A stretch of 64,000 bases of DNA from an uncultured Candidatus Saccharibacteria bacterium (GTDB lineage Bacteria; Patescibacteriota; Saccharimonadia; Saccharimonadales; Saccharimonadaceae), in assembly GCA_938043965.1 (NCBI GenBank), contig CALIQQ010000002.1, positions 107,832 through 171,831 on the forward strand. The letters run 5' to 3'. Position numbers and translations under genes: made by a program. Below the pieces are notes generated by a model. That model was not told where the DNA came from. It did no database searches and saw only the letters and a list, made by a program, of their open reading frames with translations. The stretch's first letter is position 1, and each line of letters opens with the position of its first letter. Shown in pieces: positions 44,001 through 53,415 of the stretch.

Positions 44001-45521
44001 ATGAAATTATCAATCGATATCAATAGTATTGGTTTTGTCGGTTTTCTTGTAGTTGCACTAGTTGTTTATTATTGCACTCCAAAAAAATATCGCTATCTCT
44101 CACTTCTGGCGACCAGTCTTATTTCGGCATTCATTATCAGTCATTTTTATGCGCTATTTATTATTTTTAGCGCCCTGACAATTTATTTCGGCGGTATCAT
44201 TTTGAATAAAATCAACGCCAGTTTTTTGGCGCTTGATAAGGTTGAACAGAAAACGCAAAAGGCTAGTTACAAGACACGTAAACGCTTCGTGCTCGCTGTC
44301 ATTATTCTCCTCAATATCCTGATTTTAGCATTTCTAAAATACTATAACCCAATCGCCAAAGCCTTTGCTCTTCCGACCCTGAATTTATTGCTGCCACTCG
44401 GCATTTCTTATTATACGCTCGAAGCGATTAGTTATATTACAGATGTTTATCGTGGCAAACATTCCGCTGACAACAATCCTTTTCGGGTGCTATTGTTTTT
44501 AACATTTTTCCCGAAAATGACTCTCGGTCCAATCGGCCAATATCATCAGTTGAAAGATACGTTATTTGCTCCAAATATAGTTAACTATTATGAGCTAAGG
44601 CGTGGCGCAGTGCTCATTCTCTACGGTTTATTTAAAAAGATGGTAATTGCCGATCGGCTCGGTATTTCAGTTGATTTTATTTATCAACAAAATCTCAGTG
44701 GTTTTTCGTACTTATTTGCCATGTTGGCCTATGCTATTCAAATTTACATGGAGTTTTCAGGCTGTATTGATATAGTTAAGGGTGCTTCCTCAATGTTTGG
44801 TGTAAAAGTTAAAGAAAACTTTAACCAGCCGTTTTTTGCGGTGAGTATTCAGGATTTTTGGCGTCGCTGGCATATTTCGTTGGGCGATTGGTTGAAAGAG
44901 TATATTTTTTACCCAGTTTCGATCTCAAAAATCAACACGAAGATATCGGCTGTGATTCGGAAGGTTTTTCCAAAAAACTTTGCCCAGTTCATCATTATTG
45001 CCATTCCACTTCTTTTCGTCTGGCTAGTTAACGGTATCTGGCACGGTGCTGGAAGTAAGTATATTCTCTATGGCCTTTACTATTATGCTGTAATTATGAT
45101 TGGAGTGCTTTTTGCTCCAATTTCTATGAAAATCATTGCAAAGTTGAAGTTAGACCACCTTTTTCTATTTAAAATCTTTCGAATTATTCGCACTTTCTTG
45201 TTAATTCTGGTCGGTTTCAGTATCTTTCGAGCGCCTAGTTTTACTTATCCGTTCCAAAAACTGCTTGGCGAGTATCAAGGCCTAACCATCTTCACTAGCA
45301 ACTTTGATATTAAGGACCTAATCTTGGTTGGCGTAACCTTAATTCCTATCTTTGTTATTTCTGTTTTGAAGGAACGTAAAATTGACGTCCTAACTCAGCT
45401 TGAAAAGCAACACCTAATTATTCGTTGGCTCTGCTATTATCTACTTATTCTTGCTATTATTATCTTCGGCATTTATGGTGAAGGTTTTAGTCCAAAAGAT
45501 TTTATCTACGGCGGCTTTTAG
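44001..45521 (+). CDS. dltB: MBOAT O-acyltransferase, DltB-like
   Basis: 506 residues, about 11-12 membrane spans. MBOAT hallmarks: LPLGISYYTLEAISYITDVYRGK, MTLGPIGQY, IQDFWRRWHISLGDWLKEYIF and NGIWHGAG with the catalytic His. In D-alanylation DltB passes D-alanine from the DltC carrier across the membrane for transfer to wall polymers. The assignment as DltB rather than AlgI/PatA rests on dltA, dltC and a DltD-like gene converging on it. It is on the opposite strand from those genes, so it is transcribed separately. After the stop, GTGAGAT/ATCTCAC (about 45525-45547) can form a hairpin without a T-run. Confidence 0.85.
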   Translation: MKLSIDINSIGFVGFLVVALVVYYCTPKKYRYLSLLATSLISAFIISHFYALFIIFSALTIYFGGIILNKINASFLALDKVEQKTQKASYKTRKRFVLAVIILLNILILAFLKYYNPIAKAFALPTLNLLLPLGISYYTLEAISYITDVYRGKHSADNNPFRVLLFLTFFPKMTLGPIGQYHQLKDTLFAPNIVNYYELRRGAVLILYGLFKKMVIADRLGISVDFIYQQNLSGFSYLFAMLAYAIQIYMEFSGCIDIVKGASSMFGVKVKENFNQPFFAVSIQDFWRRWHISLGDWLKEYIFYPVSISKINTKISAVIRKVFPKNFAQFIIIAIPLLFVWLVNGIWHGAGSKYILYGLYYYAVIMIGVLFAPISMKIIAKLKLDHLFLFKIFRIIRTFLLILVGFSIFRAPSFTYPFQKLLGEYQGLTIFTSNFDIKDLILVGVTLIPIFVISVLKERKIDVLTQLEKQHLIIRWLCYYLLILAIIIFGIYGEGFSPKDFIYGGF

Positions 45522-45626
45522 GCTAGTGAGATACTTCTCCAATCTCACGCTGTAATACTACAAAGAACTGAATGCTTTCGGGGTCACATCCTGATTATAT
45601 TCACCGGATAATACGTTGGCACGCCT

Positions 45627-46604
45627 TTATTGCCATTTGGCATAATCAGTGTCACCACGCTTATCGGTCAAATTTCCCTGATTCTTTAAATAATCTGCAA
45701 CTAATTTTGATAGCTTTTTTGCGCCATTCTCATTCATGTGCCAAATATCCGAAAAGTCGTTATAATAATCAATTTCGTATTCTGGTTTTTGCTGCGTCCT
45801 AAGGTCAATAAAATCGATCCCCTTCGTTTTAGTGTATCTAAGTAGTGCTAAAAAATTTGCTTTGGTATATGATGAAAAGTTTGGAATTCCAACTACTACC
45901 AGTTTAAAACCATACTCCCTTCCGAGTGTTAATATCTTCTTCAAATATTTTAGGTTGCGCTCCGGTAGTGAAATCTTTTCTTTCTCATCTTTAAAATACT
46001 TGTTTATGTCCCACGTCACTGTTGGGTGAATTTTTTCCACCTTTCTAAAGCCAAAACTTCCGTCACCGCCATATTTTGGTTGGATATTTTTCCATTCTCC
46101 GTGATATTCAAAAATTGGTAGTAGGGAATGTATGAGCCCCTTTTTTCCGTAGCTTGTCTCAGAATTGTTGGCCATCTCAAAGTTCACTAGATTAACCGGC
46201 TTATTATCCCAGAATTTGCGCGTTAATTTATCATTGCTGTTTGCGCGCGTAATTAAATTTTCTGTACCAAGAAAAACATATTTCGGACGGAGTTTTGTCC
46301 CCTCTAGCAGATGTTTTAGGGAATAGTAGGTCATCACGATGTTTTGCATTTGCTCCGAGATATTCCAGCCAGTATATCCAGTCTCGTTAAAAATATATTT
46401 TGGCGATACCGCGACCGAAACATCACTTGTTCCAATCGCTAAGTAATCCAAATCCTTTGTGTATTGATAAACTTCATTCTTTGCCATAACCCAATCTTCG
46501 CGACTTGGCTTTAAAATCTGGCCAATCCCTACTAGTAGGACTAATAGTAGCCCCAAAAACAGGGAAATCCCAAAAAATCGCTGAATGATTATTTTTTTAT
46601 TCAT
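45627..46604 (-). CDS. dltD: DltD/AlgJ-like SGNH-hydrolase-fold membrane protein
   Basis: 325 residues. N-terminal anchor at about 10-30 (FFGISLFLGLLLVLLVGIGQ), the rest extracytoplasmic. YLAIGTSDVSVAVSP gives the GxS nucleophile block (Gly-Thr-Ser instead of the usual GDS/GSS). SDIWHMNENGAKKL supplies the DxxH pair at the C-terminus. This is the layout of DltD and of AlgJ/AlgX acyltransferases. It is shorter and more divergent than Bacillus DltD (about 390 residues). It overlaps the phosphopantetheinyl transferase-like gene by 8 bases and closes the dltA-C-ppt-D operon, so a DltD role is strongly suggested by context. Confidence 0.78.
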   Translation of the reverse strand: MNKKIIIQRFFGISLFLGLLLVLLVGIGQILKPSREDWVMAKNEVYQYTKDLDYLAIGTSDVSVAVSPKYIFNETGYTGWNISEQMQNIVMTYYSLKHLLEGTKLRPKYVFLGTENLITRANSNDKLTRKFWDNKPVNLVNFEMANNSETSYGKKGLIHSLLPIFEYHGEWKNIQPKYGGDGSFGFRKVEKIHPTVTWDINKYFKDEKEKISLPERNLKYLKKILTLGREYGFKLVVVGIPNFSSYTKANFLALLRYTKTKGIDFIDLRTQQKPEYEIDYYNDFSDIWHMNENGAKKLSKLVADYLKNQGNLTDKRGDTDYAKWQ

Positions 46605-47064
46605 ATGCTACCGTTATTATAATATCTTTATAACAAAAAGTCATAGTTTTGCCGACTAATTCTTCACTTATATCACATAAAGTTCGATTATGTAGTTTAA
46701 GTAAGGCTTCACGCTCGGTGAAAAATTTAAAAAAATCATAATTATTTAATTTTTGAATACCTAAAAGTTTGCAGATTCCCGCATCATATGCTCGGACTAC
46801 TTCCGCATCCACCGCCGCATTACGCGTACTAATTAAAAGTATCATCCCTTTTCTAGTGTAACTGACGGAGTAGAAAATTGCATGATTTTCTACCCTTGGC
46901 CGATGATATTTTTCTCGTATAATTTTCGGTGCATGATAACCAAGCTCTTCTAATTTTTGCTTAACAATTAACTCCGAATCACGCTTTTTTTCAGGCACAA
47001 AAAACAGTTTTAATTCAGTCTGGTCTAGTAAATTAACGTATTCGTATTTTTTAATGATAGCCAT
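46597..47064 (-). CDS. 4'-phosphopantetheinyl transferase-like protein in the dlt operon
   Basis: 155 residues. Weak but correctly ordered Sfp-type motifs: FYSVSYTRKGMILLI (substrate-strand block), then VDAEVV (counterpart of the metal-binding GIDIE) and FTEREALLKL (counterpart of WxxKEAxxK). The length suits a minimal member of the superfamily. Placed between dltC and dltD with gaps of 7 and -8 bases, it would convert apo-DltC to holo-DltC by attaching phosphopantetheine to Ser31. The Asp and Glu expected for Mg2+ are present. The assignment leans on context as much as on sequence. Confidence 0.65.
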   Translation of the reverse strand: MAIIKKYEYVNLLDQTELKLFFVPEKKRDSELIVKQKLEELGYHAPKIIREKYHRPRVENHAIFYSVSYTRKGMILLISTRNAAVDAEVVRAYDAGICKLLGIQKLNNYDFFKFFTEREALLKLHNRTLCDISEELVGKTMTFCYKDIIITVAYE

Positions 47065-47071
47065 ATCTTAA

Positions 47072-47293
47072 CTAGGCTAATCTTTGCACTAACGCCTCAA
47101 TCGCCTCTAGTGTTTCGAAGTTTTCTGGCACAATATCAGCAACTCCGATTTCAACATCAAATTCATCGTTTAGTCGTGCCACTAAAGTCACGACATCAAA
47201 ACTAGCCAAAACTCCGTCCGAAATCAAGGCTTTTTCGTTCTTAAAATCCACCCCAGGTTTAATTTCGTTTAAAATCGCTTCAATTTTTTCCAT
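47072..47293 (-). CDS. dltC: D-alanyl carrier protein DltC
   Basis: 73 residues, a small acidic four-helix carrier. Ser31 in DGVLASFDVV is the phosphopantetheine site; the family usually has DS, and here the Asp is Ala (AS), which is unusual. FDVEIGVADIVPENFETLEAIEALV forms the later helices. It receives D-alanine from DltA and presents it to DltB. It starts 14 bases inside the 3' end of dltA, so it is translationally coupled, and a purine-rich stretch within dltA could serve as ribosome site. Confidence 0.88.
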   Translation of the reverse strand: MEKIEAILNEIKPGVDFKNEKALISDGVLASFDVVTLVARLNDEFDVEIGVADIVPENFETLEAIEALVQRLA

Positions 47294-48770
47294 TTTCTAG
47301 CTCTTCCTTTAATTTTTTACGATCGATTTTTCCATTTGCATTATATGGCATTCTTGCAACTTTTTCAATTTTGTCCGGTATCATATAGTTCTGTAATTTT
47401 GCTTTCATCCATTCTAAAACTGCTTGTTCCGTAGCATCTCCTTCATAAAAGGCAACCAACAAATCCGTCTGCTCGCTATAGATTACTCCAGCTGCATCAA
47501 CTTTATCAAACGCAGTAATTGCAGTTTCAATTTCACCGATTTCAATTCGATAACCGTGGCGTTTAATTTGAAAATCTTTTCGCGTAATAAATTCTATCTC
47601 ACCTCGCTTATTTTTGCGTACAATATCGCCAGTGCGATAAATTGTTTCTAGGTATTGCTGATTTAATGGATTTTGAATAAAAGTCTGGCTAGTTTTATTA
47701 AAGTCATTATAGTATCCACTAGCTAAAAATGCCCCACTGATGCACAATTCACCCTCGTCTGATGGCCGGTTATTTTCGTCTAATATGTAGCCGTTAAGGT
47801 TTTGGCAGATTTTTCCGATTGGTAAACTTTCCGTCTCACTAAAAGTGCGATCAACTTTATAAAAAGTGCAAATATCCACTGTTTCACTTGGTCCAAACAA
47901 GTTAGCAAAAAGCTGATTTTTGTAATACTTTTGCCAGTATTTTAGGGTCTTAACTGGCATTGGTTCACCAGCAAATAAAATCTTCTCCAAGTGATCAATC
48001 TTTGCGGCCCCCAGCACGTCGAGCTTTCGAATTAAGCCTAATGCGCTCGGCACCCAATAAATCGTGTTCACATTATATTTATTCAGCATTTCGATTAGTT
48101 TAATTGGAAAAGCGAAATACATTTTTGGAATTAACACTGCGGTTGCGCCCACTTTTAGCGTTGCAATTACATCACTTAAACTCATACTAAAATAGAGCTG
48201 CGTTTGGTTTCCAAAAACAGTCTTTTCATTATAATTAAACTCGCCCCCTAGCCAATCTAGATAGGCAAGACAGGCGCGATGGCTCACCACCACTCCTTTT
48301 GGCGTACCAGTTGAACCAGAAGTAAATAAAATGTACATCGGGTTAGTGTCGACCATCTCTTTTCGAATTTTTGCCAGTTTTTCTGCTTCGACTTGGATGT
48401 TCGTGAGATTTTCTATGTCGATATATTCGCAGTCTAGTTTTGAACCTTCTTTATTCTTCGAAATAACCAGTGGCTCTTTTAATGTTTCTCGAATTTTAGT
48501 AAATCGTTCTGCCGGCATCGTGGTGTCGATAAAAACATAGTGGTTCCCAGAATATAAAGTACCAACCAGAGCAACGATTGCCTCTACGGATTTCTCTAGA
48601 AAAATCACCACTGGTTGATTAAGTTGACCATGTTTAGTAATTTTTGTACCTAGTTTTTGTCCCAGTGTCACTAACTCAGAAAAGCTAATTTCTCGATTTT
48701 GATCCGCGAAAGCGATTTTATCTGGGAACCTCTCGGCATTTTTTTCTAGGTAATCTAAAATAGTACGCAT
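47280..48770 (-). CDS. dltA: D-alanine-DltC ligase DltA
   Basis: 496 residues, normal for DltA (about 500). Adenylation-domain motifs in order: YILFTSGSTGTPKGVVVSH (A3), FGPSETVDICTFY (A5), YRTGDIVRKNKRGEIEFITRKD (A7/A8), KRHGYRIEIGEIE (A8) and PYNANGKIDRKKL with the catalytic Lys (A10). It activates D-alanine with ATP and loads it on DltC, in the cytosol. First gene of the minus-strand dltA-dltC-ppt-dltD unit. A TATGTAGCTATGCG-type start region diverges from ftsH across 50 bases. Confidence 0.92.
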   Translation of the reverse strand: MRTILDYLEKNAERFPDKIAFADQNREISFSELVTLGQKLGTKITKHGQLNQPVVIFLEKSVEAIVALVGTLYSGNHYVFIDTTMPAERFTKIRETLKEPLVISKNKEGSKLDCEYIDIENLTNIQVEAEKLAKIRKEMVDTNPMYILFTSGSTGTPKGVVVSHRACLAYLDWLGGEFNYNEKTVFGNQTQLYFSMSLSDVIATLKVGATAVLIPKMYFAFPIKLIEMLNKYNVNTIYWVPSALGLIRKLDVLGAAKIDHLEKILFAGEPMPVKTLKYWQKYYKNQLFANLFGPSETVDICTFYKVDRTFSETESLPIGKICQNLNGYILDENNRPSDEGELCISGAFLASGYYNDFNKTSQTFIQNPLNQQYLETIYRTGDIVRKNKRGEIEFITRKDFQIKRHGYRIEIGEIETAITAFDKVDAAGVIYSEQTDLLVAFYEGDATEQAVLEWMKAKLQNYMIPDKIEKVARMPYNANGKIDRKKLKEELENGKN

Positions 48771-48785
48771 AGCTACATTATATAT

Positions 48786-48794
48786 GATAAAATA
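48786..48794 (+). promoter_or_regulatory. Promoter of ftsH-murJ
   Basis: TGATAAAAT-type extended -10 followed by a leader of about 27 bases and GGAG before ATG 48821, so not leaderless. Confidence 0.6.
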
Positions 48795-48820
48795 GAAAGT
48801 ATACTGAATTTAGGAGTTAT

Positions 48821-50740
48821 ATGGTTGAAAAAAAATTAAACAAAAACCAGAAGTTTCAAGGTAAAAAAGCCTCAAATAATGCCCGTAGTGTCTTATTTTT
48901 TGCACTTCTAGTTTTGTTAGCCTATGCTATGGTTAGTAGCGTTTTGACTGGCTCAAATAAGCTGAAAGAAGTAGCTCTCTCAGATGTCGTAGCTCGGGCC
49001 AATGACGAAAATGGTAACATTAAAAAAATCACCGTTACAGGTAATGATCTTTATATTACGCTAAAAGATAAGGATCAGCCTACCGAACGCTCCCGCAAAG
49101 ATGCTTCCGGCACCTTGTATGAACAAGGTCTTCTCAGTCATTGCGATAAAAAAACTGGCGACGAGCTTAAGCAGTGTCAATCTAAGTATCCAGTTATTGA
49201 ATATGAAGAGCCGGTTGATTATTCAGCCATCGTTTTTAATATCCTTTCTATTGGCCTCCCGATCTTAGCAGTCATTATTTTCTTTAGCTACATGATGCGC
49301 CAAGCTCAAAGCATGAATAAGGAAAATATGGGTTTTGGTAAAGCTAAAGCTAAGCTCTATGGTCCAGATAAGAAAAAAGTTACTTTTAAAGATGTTGCTG
49401 GGAACGAGGCGGCGAAACAGGATCTTGAAGAGATTGTCGATTTTTTGAAAAACCCAAAGAAATATGAGGTACTTGGTGCTAAGATCCCTCGCGGCGTGCT
49501 TCTGGCGGGTAGTCCAGGAACTGGTAAGACCTTAATGGCGCGAGCAGTTGCGGGTGAAGCTAATGTCCCGTTCTTTAGTATCTCTGGCTCTGAATTTGCT
49601 GAAATGTTTGTGGGTGTCGGTGCTAGCCGTGTGCGCGATCTCTTTGGTAAAGCTAAGAAAAACGCTCCGTCTATCATCTTTATTGATGAAATTGATGCCG
49701 TAGCACACAAGCGTGACGCTCGCGGTGGCGCTGGACGTGAAGACGAGCAGACCTTAAACCAAATTCTCGTTGAGATGGACGGTTTTGATAATGAATCTGG
49801 CGTGATTGTGATGGCTGCCACTAACCGAGTTGATATGCTTGATAAAGCCCTGCTCCGTCCAGGTCGCTTTGACCGCCACGTTGACGTTGCCCTACCGGAA
49901 CGCAAGGACCGTCTCGCTATTTTGAAAGTCCACTTTAAGAATAAGCCACTTGAGTCTGACGTTGATCTCGATAGTCTTGCTGCTAAGACTGCTGGCTCAT
50001 CTGGTGCTGACCTTGCTAATATTGCCAATGAATCTGCCATCACTGCAGCGCGCGAGGGCCATAAAGTTATTACGAGCGAAGATGTAACAGAGGCCTTTGA
50101 GCGTGTCGCGATTGGCCCAAAGCGCCAAAGTAAAGTCATGAATGACCATGAAAAACGTCTAACCGCTTATCACGAAGCTGGTCATGCCATTGTTGGGCAT
50201 GTTTTGCCGGATAGTGATCCAGTCCATAAAGTCACTATTATTCCTCGTGGCCATACTGGCGGTGTTACTTGGTTCTTACCGCCAGAGGATCGCAGCTATA
50301 AGAACATTTATGAACTAAAAGATGTTCTAGCTCGTGCTATGGGCGGTCGTATCGCTGAGAAAATTGTCTTTGGTAAAGATGATGTGACAACTGGCGCCAG
50401 TTCTGATTTAAAGAACGTTGCCAATCTCGCGAAAGAAATGGTAGTTGAAGAAGGTATGGGTAAGGCCACCAGAAATCTCGTCTTCCCAGGCGAAGAAGCC
50501 GGCTATTATACCATCTCGACCGGCAAGCCATATTCGGAAAAAACCGCTGAGTTAATCGACCAAGAAATTAAGAATTTAAGCGAAGAGGCCGCTAAGCGTG
50601 CTGAAATCGTCCTGAAAGCTAATCAGAAAATTCTTGATCGCTTAGCTGAAGCTCTGCTTGAGAAAGAAACGCTTGAAGAATCTGATTTACCAGAGCTATT
50701 TAAGGGTGCAGTTCTCCCAGAAGAGGCTAAATTACACTAA
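48821..50740 (+). CDS. ftsH: ATP-dependent zinc metalloprotease FtsH
   Basis: Membrane quality-control protease. 639 residues, normal. Two spans (about 25-45 and 137-157) flank a small extracytoplasmic domain with two Cys. AAA domain: Walker A SPGTGKT at about 229-235, Walker [15 protein letters not shown] ([22 protein letters not shown]). The peptidase has HEAGH at about 450 and the third zinc ligand Asp in GASSDLKN. All catalytic residues are intact. murJ starts on the last base of its stop (TAATG), so the two are coupled. Confidence 0.97.
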   Translation: MVEKKLNKNQKFQGKKASNNARSVLFFALLVLLAYAMVSSVLTGSNKLKEVALSDVVARANDENGNIKKITVTGNDLYITLKDKDQPTERSRKDASGTLYEQGLLSHCDKKTGDELKQCQSKYPVIEYEEPVDYSAIVFNILSIGLPILAVIIFFSYMMRQAQSMNKENMGFGKAKAKLYGPDKKKVTFKDVAGNEAAKQDLEEIVDFLKNPKKYEVLGAKIPRGVLLAGSPGTGKTLMARAVAGEANVPFFSISGSEFAEMFVGVGASRVRDLFGKAKKNAPSIIFIDEIDAVAHKRDARGGAGREDEQTLNQILVEMDGFDNESGVIVMAATNRVDMLDKALLRPGRFDRHVDVALPERKDRLAILKVHFKNKPLESDVDLDSLAAKTAGSSGADLANIANESAITAAREGHKVITSEDVTEAFERVAIGPKRQSKVMNDHEKRLTAYHEAGHAIVGHVLPDSDPVHKVTIIPRGHTGGVTWFLPPEDRSYKNIYELKDVLARAMGGRIAEKIVFGKDDVTTGASSDLKNVANLAKEMVVEEGMGKATRNLVFPGEEAGYYTISTGKPYSEKTAELIDQEIKNLSEEAAKRAEIVLKANQKILDRLAEALLEKETLEESDLPELFKGAVLPEEAKLH

Positions 50741-52392
50741 TGAAAAAACTCCAGTTTCGCTCGATTGTAGCTTTAGCAAACAGTAAACTTTCGATTAAGT
50801 TTGCTGCCGTCTTGCTTAGTATGTCTACTTTAATTTCAGCGTTACTGGGGATTTTTCGCGATCGTTTGCTAAACTCGCTTTACCTTGATACTTATCCCAC
50901 AGGGATTGATGCCTACACCGCTGCTTTCACTGTGCCAGATTTTATGTTCTTCATCTTAACTTCTGGTGCTTTGGCGGTCTCCTTCATTCCAGTCTTTAAT
51001 CAGCGTCTCGCTTCGGGTAATAAAAAATCTGCTTGGGAGCTCTCGACTAGCGTCCTTAACCTCTTTGCTATCGTTACCCTCATCACCTCAATCCTCATCA
51101 TGGTTCTAGCAGATCCATTGATTCGCTACATCGTTGGTCCGGGCCTAGACGAATCTGGTACCATTCTCGCAATTAACATGATGCGCGTTATCGCAATTAA
51201 CCCATTTCTGTTCTCAATTGCCACTGTGCTTTCTTCCATGCAGCAAGCAGTTGGTCGCTTCGTTTTCTACTCACTCGCCCCAGCTCTCTATAATGTCGGT
51301 ATTTTGATTGGTATTACCGTTTTTACTGGAGGAATTAACCTTTTTGGCATTCAATTCTTTGAGGGTGGTATCATGGGTGTTGCTCTCGGTGTTGTTTTTG
51401 GCGCAGTTTTGCAGGTTATCGTTAGTTTGATTGGACTATTCGGCCTTGGTTTTGACTACGAATTTAAGATTTACTGGCGTAACCACGGCTTTAGAAATGT
51501 TTTAAAACTTCTTCCGGCTCGCTCCCTTGACCAGGGAATTGATTATGTTTCAGGTATTGTAAATACCAATTTATCTTCTCGCATGGGAGCAGGCGCTCTG
51601 CGTTCCTATCAGCAAGCTAATACTTTACACACGATGCCAGTTAATCTGGTCGGCGTAGCTATCTCTACCGCTTTCTTTCCCAAGCTCACCGAGGAGGTTG
51701 GGGAAGATAATTTAACTGAGTTTAATGACACCTTCAGAAAAGCCTTGCGTATGATCGTTTGGATCTCTCTCCCAATCTCCGCCATCGCCTATTTTGCTCG
51801 TGGCTACATCGTGAATTTCATTAAAAATGGTGGTAATCCAGTTATTGCTTCTATCCTTGGCTCTCTCGTGTTGGCTATTTTCGCTCAGTCAGTTTTTCAT
51901 ATTGCCTCCCGTGGCTTCTATGCTCGCCAAGATACGAAGACTCCATTCATTGTTTCGGTCGTCTCAATTGGTTTTTCCATTATTCTCTCCATCGTCTTTA
52001 CTACTATGGGATTTGGCCCAGACGGATTAGGTTGGGCTCAGAGTATTGGTGCGGTAGTTGAGATGTTTATTCTGCTCGGGCTGCTTAATAAGCGCTCAAA
52101 TCATCAGCTTTTTGATAAGACTTTTATGTCAGGTATTTGGCGCATGCTAATGGCAACCGTAGTGACTTCAGTCTCTGCCTATGTTCTGACAAAATTTTTC
52201 CCATTACTTCGTACGGACGATTCCTTCTTCGTCACTTTTCCAAAATTTATGATCATCAGTCTCGGCTCACTGCTGATTTATATCTTTGCCAGCTATTTGC
52301 TTGAGCTAAAAGAAGCTAGCCCCATCATGCACTTTCTCGGGCGTATTCTCTTTGGTAATCTAGATAACCATAGATCTGACAAAAAAGACTAG
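50740..52392 (+). CDS. murJ: Lipid II flippase MurJ/MviN
   Basis: Moves the peptidoglycan precursor lipid II across the membrane. 550 residues with about 13-14 spans, family-typical. Seen: the N-terminal GIFRDRLL, AFTVPDFMFFILTSGALAVSFIPVFN (the PDxxxxxLxxGAxxxxFIP signature), RSLDQGIDYVSG and ARQDTKTPFIVS. It starts at ATG 50740 overlapping the ftsH stop. It acts with MurA and MurB in the same pathway. The last loop and helix (about 500-540) are followed by a short basic tail. Confidence 0.94.
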   Translation: MKKLQFRSIVALANSKLSIKFAAVLLSMSTLISALLGIFRDRLLNSLYLDTYPTGIDAYTAAFTVPDFMFFILTSGALAVSFIPVFNQRLASGNKKSAWELSTSVLNLFAIVTLITSILIMVLADPLIRYIVGPGLDESGTILAINMMRVIAINPFLFSIATVLSSMQQAVGRFVFYSLAPALYNVGILIGITVFTGGINLFGIQFFEGGIMGVALGVVFGAVLQVIVSLIGLFGLGFDYEFKIYWRNHGFRNVLKLLPARSLDQGIDYVSGIVNTNLSSRMGAGALRSYQQANTLHTMPVNLVGVAISTAFFPKLTEEVGEDNLTEFNDTFRKALRMIVWISLPISAIAYFARGYIVNFIKNGGNPVIASILGSLVLAIFAQSVFHIASRGFYARQDTKTPFIVSVVSIGFSIILSIVFTTMGFGPDGLGWAQSIGAVVEMFILLGLLNKRSNHQLFDKTFMSGIWRMLMATVVTSVSAYVLTKFFPLLRTDDSFFVTFPKFMIISLGSLLIYIFASYLLELKEASPIMHFLGRILFGNLDNHRSDKKD

Positions 52393-52422
52393 TTTTACCT
52401 TGAAAAAAAGATTTCGCTCGTG

Positions 52423-52428
52423 TATAAT
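52423..52428 (+). promoter_or_regulatory. -10 box for the 52452 gene
   Basis: TATAAT after GTG, 23 bases before ATG 52452. AAAGGAGG (52441-52448) lies close to the ATG. Confidence 0.6.
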
Positions 52429-52451
52429 TGAGGGAAAGAAAAAGGAGGTTG

Positions 52452-53384
52452 ATGACAAAGTTTAATACTAAGGCTATATTTGCAGGTCTTGCTGCTGCAG
52501 TAATGTTGACTGTTTCTGGAATTTTCAGTTCCGCATCTGTTAATGCTGAAGATAATTTTCCATACTATCTGTTGATTTCCCCTGCAAAACACACACTTGG
52601 TGAGCTTGAGCCAGGGAAGACCTATGACGGTACTTTTCTAGTTCGTAACGTTGGCACGGAGGATTTTGATTTTAAAGTCTATGCTGCTCCATATCATGAA
52701 GAAGACGAACACGGTAAACAAGTTTTTGAAACCTCAAATAAATATACTTATCTCTCGGAATGGATTACCTTTGATCGCGTTAAGGGTTCCCTGAAACCTC
52801 AAACTGAGATGACTATTAGTTATCGTGTTAAGGTTCCATCAAACGCAGTTGGTGGTGCACAGAACGCTGCTATTATGGTTGAAACTGATACCCCACTAAA
52901 ATCAAAAGGTACCGTCTCAGCTTCAGCTCGTGCTGCTCTCATTCTTTTCTCACAGGTGAATGGTGAGATTAACGAATGTGGCAAAATTGTCGACAAAAAT
53001 ATCCCAACTCTGTTGCTAAACCCTCCAATCACTGCTTCTGGTCGTGTCGAAAACTGTGGCAACATTGATCTTAACGTAAAATACGTGATGGACGTTTACT
53101 CACTTTTTGGTAGCGAACCGATCTACTCTAACGAAAGCGATCCAAAAATTCTTGCCACTCTGCCAGAAACTCGTCGCTATACTAACGTTAAATGGGAAGG
53201 CACTCCAGCTTTCGGCATCTTTAATGTCCGTCTTTCAATTACCTATGCTGGTAAAGTTGAGAAACTAGAAAAACTAGTCATTGTTTGCCCACTTTGGCTA
53301 ATCGTCCTTATCATTGTCTTCATTGGTGCTGTTGTCTTTTGGCTTGTATCGCGCAGTCGCAGTCGCAAAGAGGCGAGGAAATAA
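52452..53384 (+). CDS. Membrane-anchored surface protein, DUF916-like
   Basis: 310 residues from ATG 52452. Signal peptide to about residue 33 (AAAVMLTVSGIFSSASVNA). Two Ig-like beta domains: LLISPAKHTLGELEPGKTYDGTFLVRNVGTEDFDFKVYAAPY, then NVKYVMDVYSLFGSEPIY and FGIFNVRLSITY. C-terminal span at about 281-302 with SRSRSRKEARK on the inside. The NVG/PG-rich first domain resembles the DUF916 proteins that accompany WxL surface proteins in Firmicutes. It is the first of a three-gene surface locus (52452, 53416, 54495), where the next product is its paralogue. Role inferred: wall or glycan-facing scaffold. Confidence 0.76.
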   Translation: MTKFNTKAIFAGLAAAVMLTVSGIFSSASVNAEDNFPYYLLISPAKHTLGELEPGKTYDGTFLVRNVGTEDFDFKVYAAPYHEEDEHGKQVFETSNKYTYLSEWITFDRVKGSLKPQTEMTISYRVKVPSNAVGGAQNAAIMVETDTPLKSKGTVSASARAALILFSQVNGEINECGKIVDKNIPTLLLNPPITASGRVENCGNIDLNVKYVMDVYSLFGSEPIYSNESDPKILATLPETRRYTNVKWEGTPAFGIFNVRLSITYAGKVEKLEKLVIVCPLWLIVLIIVFIGAVVFWLVSRSRSRKEARK

Positions 53385-53415
53385 CGACTGTTAAAAGTAG
53401 AGTAAAAGGAGTAAT

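Noticed and set aside
49357..50139. 260-residue minus-strand ORF opposite ftsH
   Set aside because: It mirrors the conserved AAA domain; composition (Ser/Arg/Pro) is typical of a shadow frame.
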